64,000 nt of DNA from Primulina eburnea (taxonomy: Eukaryota > Streptophyta > Magnoliopsida > Lamiales > Gesneriaceae). Positions within the stretch are counted from its first letter, which is position 1; the number at the start of each line of letters is the position of its first letter. The DNA lies in assembly GCF_022965805.1 (NCBI RefSeq), contig NC_133101.1, positions 16,153,054 to 16,217,053 on the forward strand. Reading direction: 5' to 3'. Made by a program: the position numbers and the translations under genes. Shown one piece after another: positions 21,845 to 33,139 of the stretch. The notes beneath the pieces are model-generated. The model was not told where the DNA came from, searched no databases, and worked only from the letters and a program-made list of their open reading frames with translations.

Positions 21845-22559
21845 ATGTCTACTCGTAATCCGGCTTTCAATCATTCTCGATCAAAACAATTGACTGGCCC
21901 TAACTATCATGACTGGTTTCGAAATTTAAAGATTGTTCTGAACTCCGAAAGGATTGCGTATGTGCTTGATAAGAAGCCACCAAAGGAGGCGGCTCTTGAT
22001 ACCAGTAGGACTGAATTAGCTAAGCTTGAGAAATTTTGGGACTAAGAGCAACATGTTTGCTTCTATGTCGAATGAACTTCAGAGGAGGTTCGAGGAGGCG
22101 GTGAATGCTGCTGACATTCACCTTCATCTGAAAGAATGGTATGTTGTACAAACTCGTTCAGATAGACATGCTACTATGAAAGAACTCATGACTACACGCT
22201 TGCGAGATGGGACTTCGGTCCATGAGCATGGTGTTAGGATGATTGGGCTTATCGAGAAATTGGTGGGGATTGACGTGGTTATTCCTAGTGAGCTCTCGAC
22301 TGATATTCTCTTGCTGTCTTTGCCTGCCTCTTTCGATGGATTTGTGGTTAATTTTAATATGAACAAGCTTGAGGCCACACTTGAAGAGTTGGTCAATATA
22401 CTTATTAATTATGAGGCCACAATTGAAAAGGAAAGGCATGTTCTTCTAGTGGGTTATTCGTACGGTACGAAAAAGGGAGCCCCAAATAAAGGCAAGAAGC
22501 GTTCTGCCCTTCCAAAGAAGAACAACCCAACAAGAACCCATACAAGAAACCAGATCTGA
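21845..22559 (+). pseudogene. gag of copia A (frameshifted)
   Basis: The ATG at 21845 opens a copia gag with the N-terminal block LTGPNYHDWFRNLKIVLNSE typical of plant copia Gag. The frame shifts near 22020-22045 and continues as MSNELQRRFEEAVNAADI...LKEWYVV, including LPASFDGFVVNF and the Lys-rich KKGAPNKGKKRS. A second frame change near 22500-22560 separates it from the zinc knuckle at 22592-22633 (CFYCNKHGHWRRNC). Gag would form the particle and bind RNA. Same family as copia C but retaining the central part that C has lost. Confidence 0.85.
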
Positions 22560-22591
22560 GGCCCACAAAACATGACAAGGCAGAACAAGTC

Positions 22592-22633
22592 TGTTTCTAC
22601 TGCAACAAGCATGGACATTGGAGGCGTAATTGC
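22592..22633 (+). other. CCHC zinc knuckle of copia A gag
   Basis: Encodes CFYCNKHGHWRRNC, a perfect CX2CX4HX4C. It lies in a different frame from the upstream gag stretch because of the preceding indel. Confidence 0.85.
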
Positions 22634-22669
22634 GAGGAGTATCTTGCCCAGAAGCGTTCTATCCATGGT

Positions 22670-23932
22670 ATGTTTTATATTGAAGTTAATGTTTCTATTA
22701 ATTACTCTTCTTGGGTATTAGATACCGGATGTGGTTCTCATCTATGCAATGATTTTCAGGTGATGGGAAGAATCAAAAGGCTTAGAGATGGTGAGACCTT
22801 TCTAAGACTAGGAAATGGAGCAAGATTTGCTGCCACTACCATTGGAGACATTACTTTAATTTGGAAAATAATTTTAAGTTGTTTTTGAGAGACGTTTTAT
22901 TTGTTCCTGAATTAGTTAAAAACATTATTTCTATTTCTATGCTTGATAGGGATGGTTGTTTTTGTGTTTTTGCTAAAGGTGTTTGCAATTTATACAAGAA
23001 TGAATGTTTGATTAGAACTGGAGAATTAACAAACGATCTCTATAACTTAAAATTAAAAGATATTCCGTTAAACAATGTCCAAGCGCATAAAAAAAAAAAA
23101 AAAAAAAAAAAGAAGATCAAAATCCTGCACAAATATGGCACGCTAGATTAGGTCATATTTCCCAATGAAATATGCACAAGCTAGTGGGAGAAGGCATGTT
23201 TGACTTGTCAGACATAAATTCTCTACCAACTTGCGAGTCCTGTCTAAAAAGAAAAATGACTAAAACTCCATTCAATGGATTCGTGAAACGTGCGCATGGT
23301 CTATTGGATTTGATCCACACGGACTTTTGTGGTCCGCTAAGTGTTAGCACAAAATTTGGGCATTCCTACTTCATTACCTTACTGATGACCATTCGAGGTA
23401 TGAGTACGTTTATTTGATGAAACATAAATCTGAAGCATTTGAAAAGTTCAAAGAATTCAGATCTGAAGTAGAAACTCAGCTGGAAAGAAGTATTAAGGAA
23501 CTTCAATCTGATCGAGGTGGAGAATACTTAAGTACTGAATTTTTGGGTTATCTAAAAGAGAATGAGATTCTCTCACTGTGGACTCCACTAGCAACACCAC
23601 AATTGAATGGTATTTCTGAACGTCGAAATCGAACCTTGATGGACATGATTTGATCCATGATGGGATTCACTGAATTGCCTACATCGTTTTGGGGCTTTGC
23701 GCTTGAAACTGCGGTAATGTTGTTGAATAATGTCCATACTAAAGCAGTGGACAAAACACCATATGAGATATGGATGGGAAAAACTCCCAAATATTCTTAC
23801 ATGAGAATATGGGGATGTCCTGCTTACGTGAAGCAGACAGTGGGAGACAAATTGGATAGTAGATCCACTTTGTGCTACTTTGTAAGATATCCAAAGAAGC
23901 CTGTTGGATATTATTTCTATCATCCCAATTAA
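22670..23932 (+). pseudogene. Protease and integrase of copia A (broken)
   Basis: The protease active site is SWVLDTGCGSHLCND (about 22709-22753), the copia DTG motif. The GAG-pre-integrase zinc region ends in SLPTCESCLKRKM. The integrase core includes HTDFCGPLSVSTKFGHSYF (first Asp), LQSDRGGEYLS (second Asp) and LNGISERRNRTL (Glu). It is split into four frames with changes near 22860-22890, 23110-23170, 23380-23415 and 23652. A 23-base A run interrupts it at 23089. Confidence 0.85.
23089..23111 (+). repeat. A23 homopolymer inside copia A pol
   Basis: Twenty-three consecutive A residues sit between the protease and integrase parts, read as a run of lysines. Copia C has an ordinary codon stretch (VQTITTTNKRKQD) at the same place. 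Confidence 0.9.
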
Positions 23933-24000
23933 GCAAAAATGTTTGTTTTAAGAAAAGAAACATTTTTGGAAAATGAATTTCTATTAGATAGAAAGACAAG

Positions 24001-25073
24001 ATGATAGAACTTGAAGAAATTCAAGATACTCCCTCAACTATAGAAGTTGAACCCATTTCCCAAGAACCAGTAGTTGAAGTACAAGCTCCTAGAATGTTTG
24101 ATAGGGTTATTAGACCACATGCAAGATATACGCTTCTTCATGAACAAAGTCGTGATGAGCATTGTGTTGGATGTGATCCAATGAATTTCAAAGAAGCAAT
24201 ATCCGTTACCGATTCAACCAAATGGCTTGAAGACATGCAGTCTGAAATGGACTCTATGTATTCAAATCAAGTCTGGACATTGGTGGATCCACCTGAGAGA
24301 ATCGTTCTCATAGGATGCAAATGGATCTACAAAAGAAAGCTTGGGACGGATGTGAAGGTAGTGACCTTCAAAGCAAGACTGGTTGCAAAAGGTTATACTC
24401 AAATGCAAGGTATTGACTTTGAGAAAACCTTTTCACCAGTTGCTATGTTTAAGTCGATTAGAATACTACTGTCCATAACAGCATGGTATGACTATGAGAT
24501 ATGGCAAATGGATGTAAAGACTGTATTCCTCAATGGAGACATCAAAGAAGAAATTTATATATCTCAACCTGAGGGATACACATCAGTAGGAAGTGAGCAT
24601 AATGTATGCAAACTTCAGAGATCAATATATGGTCTCAAGCAAGCATCAAGGAGTTGGTACCTCAGATTTCATAGCACTGTCAAAGAGTTTGGTTTTGCTA
24701 AGAATCCTGAGGAACCGTGCGTGTACAAGAAAGTTAGTGGGAGTGCAGTGGCATTCCTGGTACTTTATGTTGATGATATCCTACTCATTGGGAATGATGT
24801 AGGAATATTGCAATACTCTAAAGTATGGTTAGAAAGTAAATTCTCCATAAAAGACATGGGTGAAGCATCATATGTAATGGGAATACAAATCTATAGAGAT
24901 AGATCAAAAAGGATGTTGGGGCTCACCCAAGCCACCTATATCGATACCATTATAAAGCGATTCTCTATGGAAGAGTCCAAGAGATGATACTTACCAATAT
25001 GTGATGGTTTTATTATATCAAAGGCAATGTATCCCAAAACTGATGAAGAGATAGAGATGATGACACGTATTCC
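24001..25073 (+). pseudogene. Reverse transcriptase of copia A
   Basis: An open frame of 328 codons (24001-24987) spans most of the copia [68 protein letters not shown] and the catalytic YVDD at 24766-24777. The usual DVKTAFLNG reads DVKTVFLNG here. A TGA at 24985 ends the frame and weaker coding continues to 25073, where element S is inserted. The polyprotein resumes at 32432. The RT would make element cDNA within the particle. Confidence 0.88.
25069..25073. repeat. Target site duplication of element S, left copy (attcc)
   Basis: attcc precedes TGAAGAACC at 25074 and recurs at 32432-32436 after the terminal CA. Removing 25074-32436 restores the codon order ...IPYASAI... seen in copia C. Confidence 0.92.
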
Positions 25074-25592
25074 TGAAGAACCTAAGGGGGGGGGGGGGTG
25101 AATAGGTTCTTTAAGGCCCTTTAGCGTTTTTAAAACGAGTTTGCAAAAATTGCAAGCGGAAGACTTGAGGGACAATCACAAATAAGTACGATAAATGAAT
25201 GCGTAAAGTAAGTGCATAAAATAAATGCGTAATTTAAATGCAATAAAGTAAATGCGTAAAGTAAAGAGGGATAGAGATGTTTATGGAAGTTCGACGAAGA
25301 ATCGTCTACGTCTCCCCTTCTCGATGAGGATCGAGGTATCACTATAACGACTTGGCTTTAGGAGCTCCAAGCTAGCTTTTACAACCACGCCTCGATGCGT
25401 CTACTTGGCCTTGAGGGCTCCAAGGATAGCCACGAACTTTACAACCCACTCGAGAGTATTACTTTCACTCTTTTTCTACAACTCTTTTGATATTACAACT
25501 CTTTTAATCAACGCACACAAGAGATAGTAGAAAGCTTTGTAAGAGACAAGAGAGAATGGAGTGGGATGATTGAGAATGCATCCTCAAAGGCC

Positions 25593-25600
25593 TATTTATA
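25593..25600 (-). promoter_or_regulatory. TATA box of element S (3' LTR copy)
   Basis: The minus strand reads tataaata in the context ctagtataaataggcc, about 20 bp after the last dyad of the array. The 5' LTR copy is at 31787-31794. Confidence 0.75.
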
Positions 25601-25619
25601 CTAGTCTTGGACGCCAAGG

Positions 25620-26083
25620 TTCGGATCTTCTGTTTTATGCTTCGGAACTTCCGATCAATTTGCGTAATTTCTTGAATGACTTCGGATCTTCCGTTCTTGA
25701 CTTCGTAGGGTCCGAACATATGCTTCGGAGGGACCGATCAAACTTCGTTTCTTCCGAACAATTCTTTCAGACAGTGTATGAACAACTTCGGAAGGTCCGA
25801 ACTCCAGTTCGTATCGTCCGAACATTCCTGCGTTCCGAAGATTTGAAATCTTCAACACTTCGTAGCTTCCGATCATGTCCATCGTAGCGTCCGAAATCTA
25901 CTCAATCAACAGTCAGATCAAATTATCTCCGGATTGAAGCGATTTGATTGCTTGTGTTCGGAACGTCCGATCCATTCTTCGGAACGTCCGAACTTGCTCC
26001 TCGCAGCTTCCGAACAGCTTCTATTTTGCTTCTGATTGGCACAATTTCGGAACGTCCGAACCAAATTTCGGAGCTTCCGAACG
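25620..26083. repeat. Array of ttcgga-nnn-tccgaa dyads in LTR S
   Basis: About fifteen dyads close to TTCGGAACGTCCGAA. They mostly come in pairs with 20-22 bp between starts: 25620/25641, 25681/25702, 25724/25744, 25787/25808, 25859/25880, 25957/25978/26000 and 26046/26067. Centres and outer bases vary while the ttcg and tccga arms recur. The 5' LTR carries the same array at about 31813-32275. Confidence 0.9.
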
Positions 26084-26239
26084 TAACCTTGATCTTAATT
26101 TCCTGCATGCCTCAATATAAAACATTAGTACATTTTTAAGCCAAGTTTTGGTATCATCAAAACAAAAACTTTGGGATATGTTACAGCATTAAAAACATTA
26201 ATCTCATCCTCGAGATTTGTATGCGTTTAAGGCGTAACA

Positions 26240-26254
26240 ATCTTCCCCTTTTTG
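26240..26254 (-). other. Polypurine tract of element S
   Basis: On the minus strand this reads aaaaaggggaagat immediately before the 3' LTR. Confidence 0.8.
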
Positions 26255-26688
26255 ATGATCACAAAACTTGGTTAAAAATTGAGAAACAATAATCAACATG
26301 AAACAATAATCAACATAATCTAAATGTTATTAAATAGCTCCCCCTTAATCAAATAACAAATCTAAGAGGTTGAATTAAGGCGAATTTATTTAATAACCAT
26401 TTAATAGCAATTTTAACCAAATAAATTCTCCCCCTTTTTGCGATAATCAAAAAGACATAAGCATAAAGAGAGACAAATAAACAGGTAAAACATCCGAATA
26501 AGGAACGGTGATTCCGAAGTAGCCAAGATGAGGAACACCTAAAATTTAAAATATTTAGCACATAAATGAATGTTGAGCCATAATTATGGATAAATACAAT
26601 TAATTTGTATTATCCGACATTATAATGCTCACATTAATAATACTCCCCCTCAATTTAACAAATATGTACGAGAGTATTTGACCAATGT
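26255..26688. other. Noncoding stretch between pol and 3' LTR of element S
   Basis: About 430 bp, AT-rich. Where some SIRE relatives have an env-like frame, no open frame with a signal or membrane segment is seen. Confidence 0.6.
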
Positions 26689-29600
26689 TTACAACTCAAT
26701 CATGCCAAGTTCACCACGCAAACGAGTAAAAGTAGATTCATCTAGCGGTTTTGTAAAAATATCAGCAATTTGGTTCTTGGTGTCAACATAGTGAAGTTCA
26801 ACATCATTTTGCTCAATGTGATCACGAATAAAATGATGTCGAATGTCAATATGTTTTGTACGAGAATGTTGAACTAGATTCTTTGTTAGACATATGGTGC
26901 TTGTATTATCACAAAAGATTGGAATTTTTGAAAAAGTAACACCATAGTCGAGTAATTGATACTTCATCCAAAGAATTTGTGCACAACAACTACCGGCAGC
27001 CATATACTCGGCCTCGGTCGTTGAAAGTGCAACACAGTTTTGCTTTTTGAAAACCATGACACCAAGCAATTTCCCAAAAAGAAACAAGTACCACTAGTGC
27101 TCTTTCTATCCACCTTATATCCTCCAAAGTCGGCATCACAGTAAGCTTTTAAATCGAAAAATGAGTTCTTAGAATACCATAATCCGAGATTTGGAGTATT
27201 TGAAAGATATTTGAAAATGCGTTTTAAGGCGAATAAGTGTGATTCCTTTGGACATGATTGAAATCGTGCACACAAGCAAACACTAAACATAATGTCAGGT
27301 CTACTAGCAGTCGCATAGAGTAGGGTGCCAATCATGCTACGAAATAACTTTTGGTCAACAGGTTTACCTCCCTCATCTTTGTCGAGTCTGACTGTCGTGC
27401 TCATAGGTGTGGATGAGGCTTTGGAAGACTCCATCCCAAACTTTTTGAGCATCTCCTTGATGTACTTCCCTTGGTTGACAAAGAAACCATCCTTGCATTG
27501 CTTGATTTGGAGACCAAGGAAGTAGTTGAGCTCGCCCATCATGCTCATCTCAAAGTGATCCTGCATAAGCTTAGAAAAATCTCTACACAAGTGTTCATTA
27601 GTAGCACCAAATATAATATCATCTACATATATTTGTACTATCAGCAAATCATTATCTTTAGTCAAGGTAAACAAGGTAATATCAACTTTACCCCTACAAA
27701 AACCATTAGACAGCAAGAAAGTAGACAATTTCTCATACCAAGCTCTAGGAGCTTGTTTCAAACCATACAAAGCCTTATCAAGTTTATACACATAATCAGA
27801 TAAGTGCACATCTTCAAAACCAACAGGTTGCTCAACATACACTTCTTCTTTCAAATCACCATTAAGAAAAGCACTTTTAACATCCATTTGAAACAATTTA
27901 AAGTCTCTAGAGCAAGTAAAAGCAAGTAGCATGCGAATGGATTCTAGTCTAGCAACAGGGGCATAAGTTTCATCATAATCAATTCCCTCTTCTTGACTAT
28001 ATCCTTTAGTTACTAGCCTAGCTTTATTTCTAGTGATTGTACCATGCTCATCTAACTTGTTCCTAAATACCCATTTAGTTCCTATGACAGGTCTATCAGT
28101 GGGTCTAGGTACAAGATTCCAAACTTTATTCCTTCTAAATTCATTTAGTTCATCTTGCATAGCAATAATCCAAGAATCATCAAGTAAAGCTTCTTCTATG
28201 TTCTTAGGCTCTATGTGAGAAAGAAAAGCAAGATAATTGCACATATTAGAAGAGCGAGTAGATACTCCCTTCGATGGGCTACCAATGATGAGGTCCATGG
28301 GATGATCCTTGTGCGTAGTCCACTCCTTCGGAAGAGATGCGTCCTCTTGATCTTTAGGAACATCATCTAGGCTTGTGGACTCCAACTCTTCGCCAAGGAT
28401 ATCTATATCATCATCATCAGAAACAACAGGTCTAGGCAAGCAAGGGTTAGTTTCATCAAATATGACATGAATAGATTCTTCAACTAGTAAAGTGCGTTTA
28501 TTAAAGACTCTATATGCTTTGCTAGAAGTAGAGTAACCAAGAAAGATACCTTTGTCCGATTTAGCATCGAACTTACCCAGGTTGTCCTTACCATTATTGT
28601 GGATGAAGCATTTTGATCCAAAAGCGCGGAAGTAAGAAATGTTAGGCTTTCTCCCTCTCCATAGTTCGTATGGAGTTTTCTTGAGAATTGGCCTTATTGA
28701 TACGCGATTGATGATGTAACAAGCAGAACTCATCGCTTCAGCCCAAAAATATTTTGGTAGAGAATGCTCACATAGCATGGTCCTTGCAATCTCTACTAGG
28801 GTCCTATTCTTCCTCTCAACGACACCGTTTTGTTGAGGAGTTCTAGGACAAGAAAAGTTGTGACCAATGCCTTTGTTTTGACAAAAAAATGAAAAATTTT
28901 CATTTTGAAATTCCGTTCCGTGGTCACTACGGATTTGTTTGATCAAAAGATTTTTCTCATTTTCAACCTTCTTGACAAAAATTTTGAAATGATCAAAAGG
29001 CATCACTTTTATGGGCTAAAAACAATGTCCAAGTAAAACGTGAAAAATCATCCACAATGACAAAAGCATAGGATTTACCTCCTAGACTAGTTGTCCTCGA
29101 GGGGCCACATAAATCTAGGTGAAGTAATTCAAGGGGCATAGAAGTGGATACAAAATTTTTATTTTTGAAAGATTCCTTTGTGTGTTTACCAAGTTGACAA
29201 GCATCACAAAAAGAATCTAATTTTAAATTCAGCTTTGGCATTCCGGAAACTAGGTCAAGTTTTAAAAGTTTTTCTATGGTGCTCATCCCAACATGACCAA
29301 GTCGTCTATGCCAAAGAATGTTGTCATCAACATTTAATGTTACAAGGCTTTTTATTTTTGAAAAAGATGAAATCTTTAAATCGACCTTGTAAACATTTTC
29401 ACTTCTATAACCTTTGAAACTAATGGATTTGTCAGTTGTGAGTGATACAGTGCAATCGTGTGTTGTGAATTTGACTTCATAACCCCTATCGCACAATTGA
29501 CTAATGCTTAGGAGGTTATGTTTAAGTCCTTTCACAAGAAGTACATCATCAATAATAGTAGAGTTAGATATACCTATTGAGCCGATGCCTTCTATGATCC

Positions 29601-29691
29601 CTTTGCTGTTGTCTCCAAAGGTCACCGATCCCTTTTCTTTGGTCGAATGGATTGTAGCAGCTTCTTTTCTCCCGTCATGTGTCGAGAGCAT
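26689..29691 (-). pseudogene. pol of element S: integrase, reverse transcriptase, RNase H (lightly broken)
   Basis: Three open pieces on the minus strand join into a copia pol. 29691-28993 holds the GAG-pre-integrase (LWHRRLGHVGMSTIEKL, CDACQLGKH) and the integrase start (LLHLDLCGPSRT). 29006-26964 (680 codons) holds [14 protein letters not shown], the [16 protein letters not shown] block, and the RT with [30 protein letters not shown] and the catalytic YVDD at 27618-27629. 27087-26689 holds RNase H ([34 protein letters not shown]). Single-base frameshifts near 29000 and 27070 break it. The protease motif DSG lies at about 29692-29700 in another frame. Confidence 0.9.
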
Positions 29692-31225
29692 CCACTGTCA
29701 AGATACCAAGTGCTCGATGACTTGTCTCCCCTTTGTCCCTACAAGATTGAGATACAGTTTGATAGTTGGTACCCGTTTCTTTGGGTCCTTTGAGGTTAGT
29801 AATAGTTGGGGATTTGGGGATCCATTTCCAATAACTATTCTTATTGTGTTGGTGTCTAAGTTTCTTGCATTTAGGTCTTATGTGGCCTATCTTACAACAG
29901 TAAGTGCATGTTGGTGGTGTTCTTAGTTTTGCCTTTGCGATAAGACTAGCGAAGTTGACTGATTTCTTTTCATATCCTAGACCTCCTTTGTCGAAGTTAC
30001 ACCTTTGCATGCTCAAGAGGTTTTCTAGTTTACCGCTACTCACATTGAACTTGTTGAAGGCTTTCTCTAAGTCTCTTAGGTTTGTCTTGAGCCTAGTGTT
30101 GTCATGCATCCTAGCTTCTAGTTCAGTTTTAAGTTGCTTATTCTCATTTCTAAGTGACTTAGCCTTATTGTACATACTAGTGTAAGCGGAGAGTAATTCA
30201 TCGTAAGAGGGTACCTCGTCGTCATCCGAGTCGGTCAGATGATCTTCCTTTGCCATGAAGCATAGGGTAGACTCCTCTTCGTTGTCGCTGTCGCTCCACG
30301 TGGCTAGAAGGGCCTTCTTCTTGTCTTTGCCGGCCTTCTTCTTGGAGGGACACTCGTTTGCATAGTGACCCTTTTGTTGACAGTTGTAGCAGGTCACTTC
30401 CTTCTCAATCTTTTTGTCCTTCTTGTTGAAGTTGGAACTCCGCATGAATCTTTTGAACTTTCTAGTGAGGAGTGCCATTTCTTCATCGTCGCTATCTTCA
30501 AGTTGACTGGTCAAGGCGATCCCTTTCGCCTTTACTTTGTCGTCATCTTTCTTTGTCTCCTTCCGGGTAGATACTTCAAGTTCATGGGTCTTTAGTGTCC
30601 CATGAAGTTGATCAAGGTCGTAGGATGCCACATCTCCCTTGTTGGATTCAATGATAGCCGTGCGCTTTGCATCCCATTCCGTCGGTAGTGCTCGAAGGGC
30701 TCTCCTCCACACTTGTTTAGTTGGGTAGTTCTCACCAAGTTGGGCAAGCTCATTGATGATTTGGGTGAGCCGCCGGAACATGGTGTCGATATCCTCCTTG
30801 GGTTCCATCTCAAAGGTCTCGTACTTGAGTTGGAGAATATCTATCTTCGTTTCTTTGACTTGATTGGTTCCCTCGTGGCAAATCTCCAATTTGTCCCAAA
30901 TCTCTTTGGCGGAGGTGCAAGCCGAGATTCGGTTGTATTCATTCATATCTAGGGAACAATGAAGAATATTTATAGCTTTAGCATTTTGAGAGATAAGTTT
31001 CATATCGTCCTTGGTGAGGTCATCCATTCCCTTAGGAATTTCCTTATCATCCACCGTTTTCATGGGGATATAGGGACCTTTCACCGTTATTTTCCAAAGG
31101 TCGTAATCGACGGATTGGATGTATAGAGATATTCTATTCTTTCAATATCCGTAATTAGTACCATTGAAAAGAGGGGGACGATTTGTGGATTGTCCTTGGG
31201 CATACTCGCTTGCTAGATTGGCCAT
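29675..31225 (-). pseudogene. gag of element S (one stop near the N-terminus)
   Basis: The start is best placed at the ATG at 31225 (MANLASEYAQGQSTNRPPLF), because FNGTNY followed by an aromatic and W is the usual gag opening. A TGA at about 31144-31142 replaces the expected Trp; then 469 codons are open to 29675. Seen in order are the gag core (LNAKAINILHCSLDMNEYNRI-like block, LRALPTEWDAK), an acidic stretch, a CCHC knuckle CYNCQQKGHYANEC, a coiled-coil-like run (about 30190-30050) and a second cysteine motif CTYCCKIGHIRPKC. The protease follows out of frame. Confidence 0.88.
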
Positions 31226-31245
31226 TTTTAAAATATTTTGAAAAA

Positions 31246-31261
31246 CTTGGCTCTGATACCA
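31246..31261 (-). other. Primer-binding site of element S (initiator tRNA-Met type)
   Basis: The minus strand reads TGGTATCAGAGCCAAG, two bases from the 5' LTR. It is a perfect complement of the plant initiator tRNA-Met 3' end over at least 12 bases. Confidence 0.92.
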
Positions 31262-31263
31262 CT

Positions 31264-32431
31264 TGAAGAACCTAAGGGGGGGGGGGGGGGGGTGAATAGG
31301 TTCTTTAAGGCCCTTTAGCGTTTTTAAAACGAGTTTGCAAAAATTGCAAGCGGAAGACTTGAGGGACAATCACAAATAAGTACGATAAATGAATGCGTAA
31401 AGTAAGTGCGTAAAATAAATGCGTAATTTAAATGCAATAAAGTAAATGCGTAAAGTAAAGAGGGATAGAGATGTTTATGGAAGTTCGACGAAGAATCGTC
31501 TACGTCTCCCCTTCTCGATGAGGATCGAGGTATCACTATAACGACTTGGCTTTAGGAGCTCCAAGCTAGCTTTTACAACCACGCCTCGATGCGTCTACTT
31601 GGCCTTGAGGGCTCCAAGGATAGCCACGAACTTTACAACCCACTCAAGAGTATTACTTTCACTCTTTTTCTACAACTCTTTTGATATTACAACTCTTTTA
31701 ATCAACGCACACAAGAGATAGTAGAAAGCTTTGTAAGAGACAAGAGAGAATGGAGTGGGATGATTGAGAATGCATCCTCAAAGGCCTATTTATACTAGTC
31801 TTGGACGCCAAGGTTCGGATCTTCTGTTTATGCTTCGGAACTTCCGATCAATTTGCGTACTTTCTGGAATGACTTCGGATCTTCCGTTCTTGAATTCGTA
31901 GGGTCCGAACATATGCTTCGGAGGGACCGATCAAACTTCGTTTCTTCCGAACAATTCTTTCAGACAGTGTATGAACAACTTCGGAAGGTCCGAACTCCAG
32001 TTCGTATCGTCCGAACTTCCCGCGTTCCGGAGATTTGAAATCTTCAACACTTCGTAGCTTCCGATCATGTCCATCGTAGCGTCCGAAATCTACTCAATCA
32101 ACAGTCAGATCAAATTATCTCCGGATTGAAGCGATTTGATTGCTTGTGTTCGGAACGTCCGATCCATTCTTCGGAACGTCCGAACTTGCTCCTCGCAGCT
32201 TCCGAACAGCTTCTATTTTGCTTCTGATTGGCACAATTTCGGAACGTCCGAACCAAATTTCGGAGCTTCCGAACGTAACCTTGATCTTAATTTCCTGCAT
32301 GCCTCAATATAAAACATTAGTACATTTTTAAGCCAAGTTTTGGTATCATCAAAACAAAAACTTTGGGATATGTTACAGCATTAAAAACATTAATCTCATC
32401 CTCGAGATTTGTATGCGTTTAAGGCGTAACA
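31264..32431 (-). repeat. 5' LTR of element S
   Basis: A 1168-bp LTR, about 99% like the 3' copy by eye. It carries the dyad array (31813-32275), the TATA box (31787-31794) and a G17 run on the plus strand near 31276 (G13 in the other copy). It is followed on plus by attcc (32432-32436). Confidence 0.92.
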
Positions 32432-33114
32432 ATTCCATATGCGTCAGCCATTGATAGTATCATGTATCGTATGATATCGACACGTCCCGATGTTTCTTAC
32501 GCTCTGAGTGTTACAAGCAAATATCAGGCGAACCCTGGTCCACTACATTGGAAGGCCGTGAAAGATATTCTTAAGTACTTGAGAAGGACTAAGAACTTGT
32601 TCATGGTCTATGGGGGTGGAGAATTAAAATTGGAAGGCTACATCGACTCTAGCTTCCAATGTGATGTAGATGATTCGAAATAGACCTCTGGTTTTGTATT
32701 CATGCTTAATGGTGCGGCTGTCTCTTGGAAAAGTTCCAAGCAAGACACCGTTGCGGATTCCACCACTGAAGCTGAGTACATTGCTACATCTGCTGCAGCC
32801 AAAGATGCAGTTTGGATGAGGAATTTTATCCAAGAGTTGGGCGTTATTCTTGATGGAGTTGATCCAGTCCCGGTGTACTGCGACAACACTGGTGCCGTTG
32901 CGCAAGCAAAGGAACCAAGGTCTCATCAGTGATCCAAACATGTACTGAGGAAGTTTCACATCATCCAGGAGATTGTGGGAAGAGGTTAAATAACAGTCGA
33001 AAGAGTCCCCTCTGCAGATAATGTTGCTGATCCACTTACAAAGCTCTTGCAAGGACAATTGTTTGAAAAGCATCGCGAAGCAATGTGATTAAAGTTTATG
33101 GGTAGTTTTCTCTA
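32432..33114 (+). pseudogene. RNase H and pol C-terminus of copia A (after the S insertion)
   Basis: This continues the polyprotein cut at 25073: IPYASAIDSIMYRMISTRPDV, the LKYLRRTKNLFMVYGGGELKLEGY block, and RNase H with [16 protein letters not shown] and [16 protein letters not shown], ending with ADPLTKLLQGQLFEKHREAM. Stops are at about 32682, 32931 and later. It aligns with copia C 46720-47396. Confidence 0.88.
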
Positions 33115-33129
33115 GGGCAAGGGGAAGAT
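33115..33129 (+). other. Polypurine tract of copia A
   Basis: gggcaaggggaagat directly precedes the 3' LTR start TGTTAG at 33130. Confidence 0.75.
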
Positions 33130-33139
33130 TGTTAGAGTA
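33130..33139 (+). repeat. First 10 bp of copia A 3' LTR
   Basis: tgttagagta is the beginning of A's 3' LTR before the gypsy B insertion. Its last five bases, gagta (33135-33139), are B's target duplication and recur at 50369-50373. The LTR resumes at 50374. Confidence 0.88.

Larger units (their letters stand above)
25074..26239 (-). repeat. 3' LTR of element S
   Basis: In element orientation it runs from 26239 (TGTTACGCC...) to 25074 (...GGTTCTTCA). It contains a dense array of ttcgga...tccgaa dyads (25620-26083), then a TATA box at 25593-25600, and near its 3' end a run of 13 G on the plus strand. Confidence 0.92.
25074..32431 (-). mobile_element. SIRE-like Ty1/copia element S, nearly complete
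   Basis: A 7358-bp element in minus orientation with LTRs of 1166 and 1168 bp, TG...CA ends, target duplication attcc, a primer site at 31246-31261 and a polypurine tract at 26240-26254. It encodes gag and pol in copia order. The LTRs differ at only about a dozen positions plus a G-run length change, so insertion was recent. A few frameshifts and one stop in gag disable it. Assignment to the SIRE-type group rests on the long gag with coiled coil and the pol sequence; clade is an inference. No env-like frame follows pol. Confidence 0.92.

Noticed and set aside
26255..26688. Possible env-like gene between pol and 3' LTR of element S
   Set aside because: No frame with signal peptide or membrane segment; the stretch is too short and AT-rich.
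29675..29926. Plus-strand frames lying opposite the gag and pol of element S (for example 29504-29926)
   Set aside because: Antisense shadows of the minus-strand gag-pol, with no independent domain.
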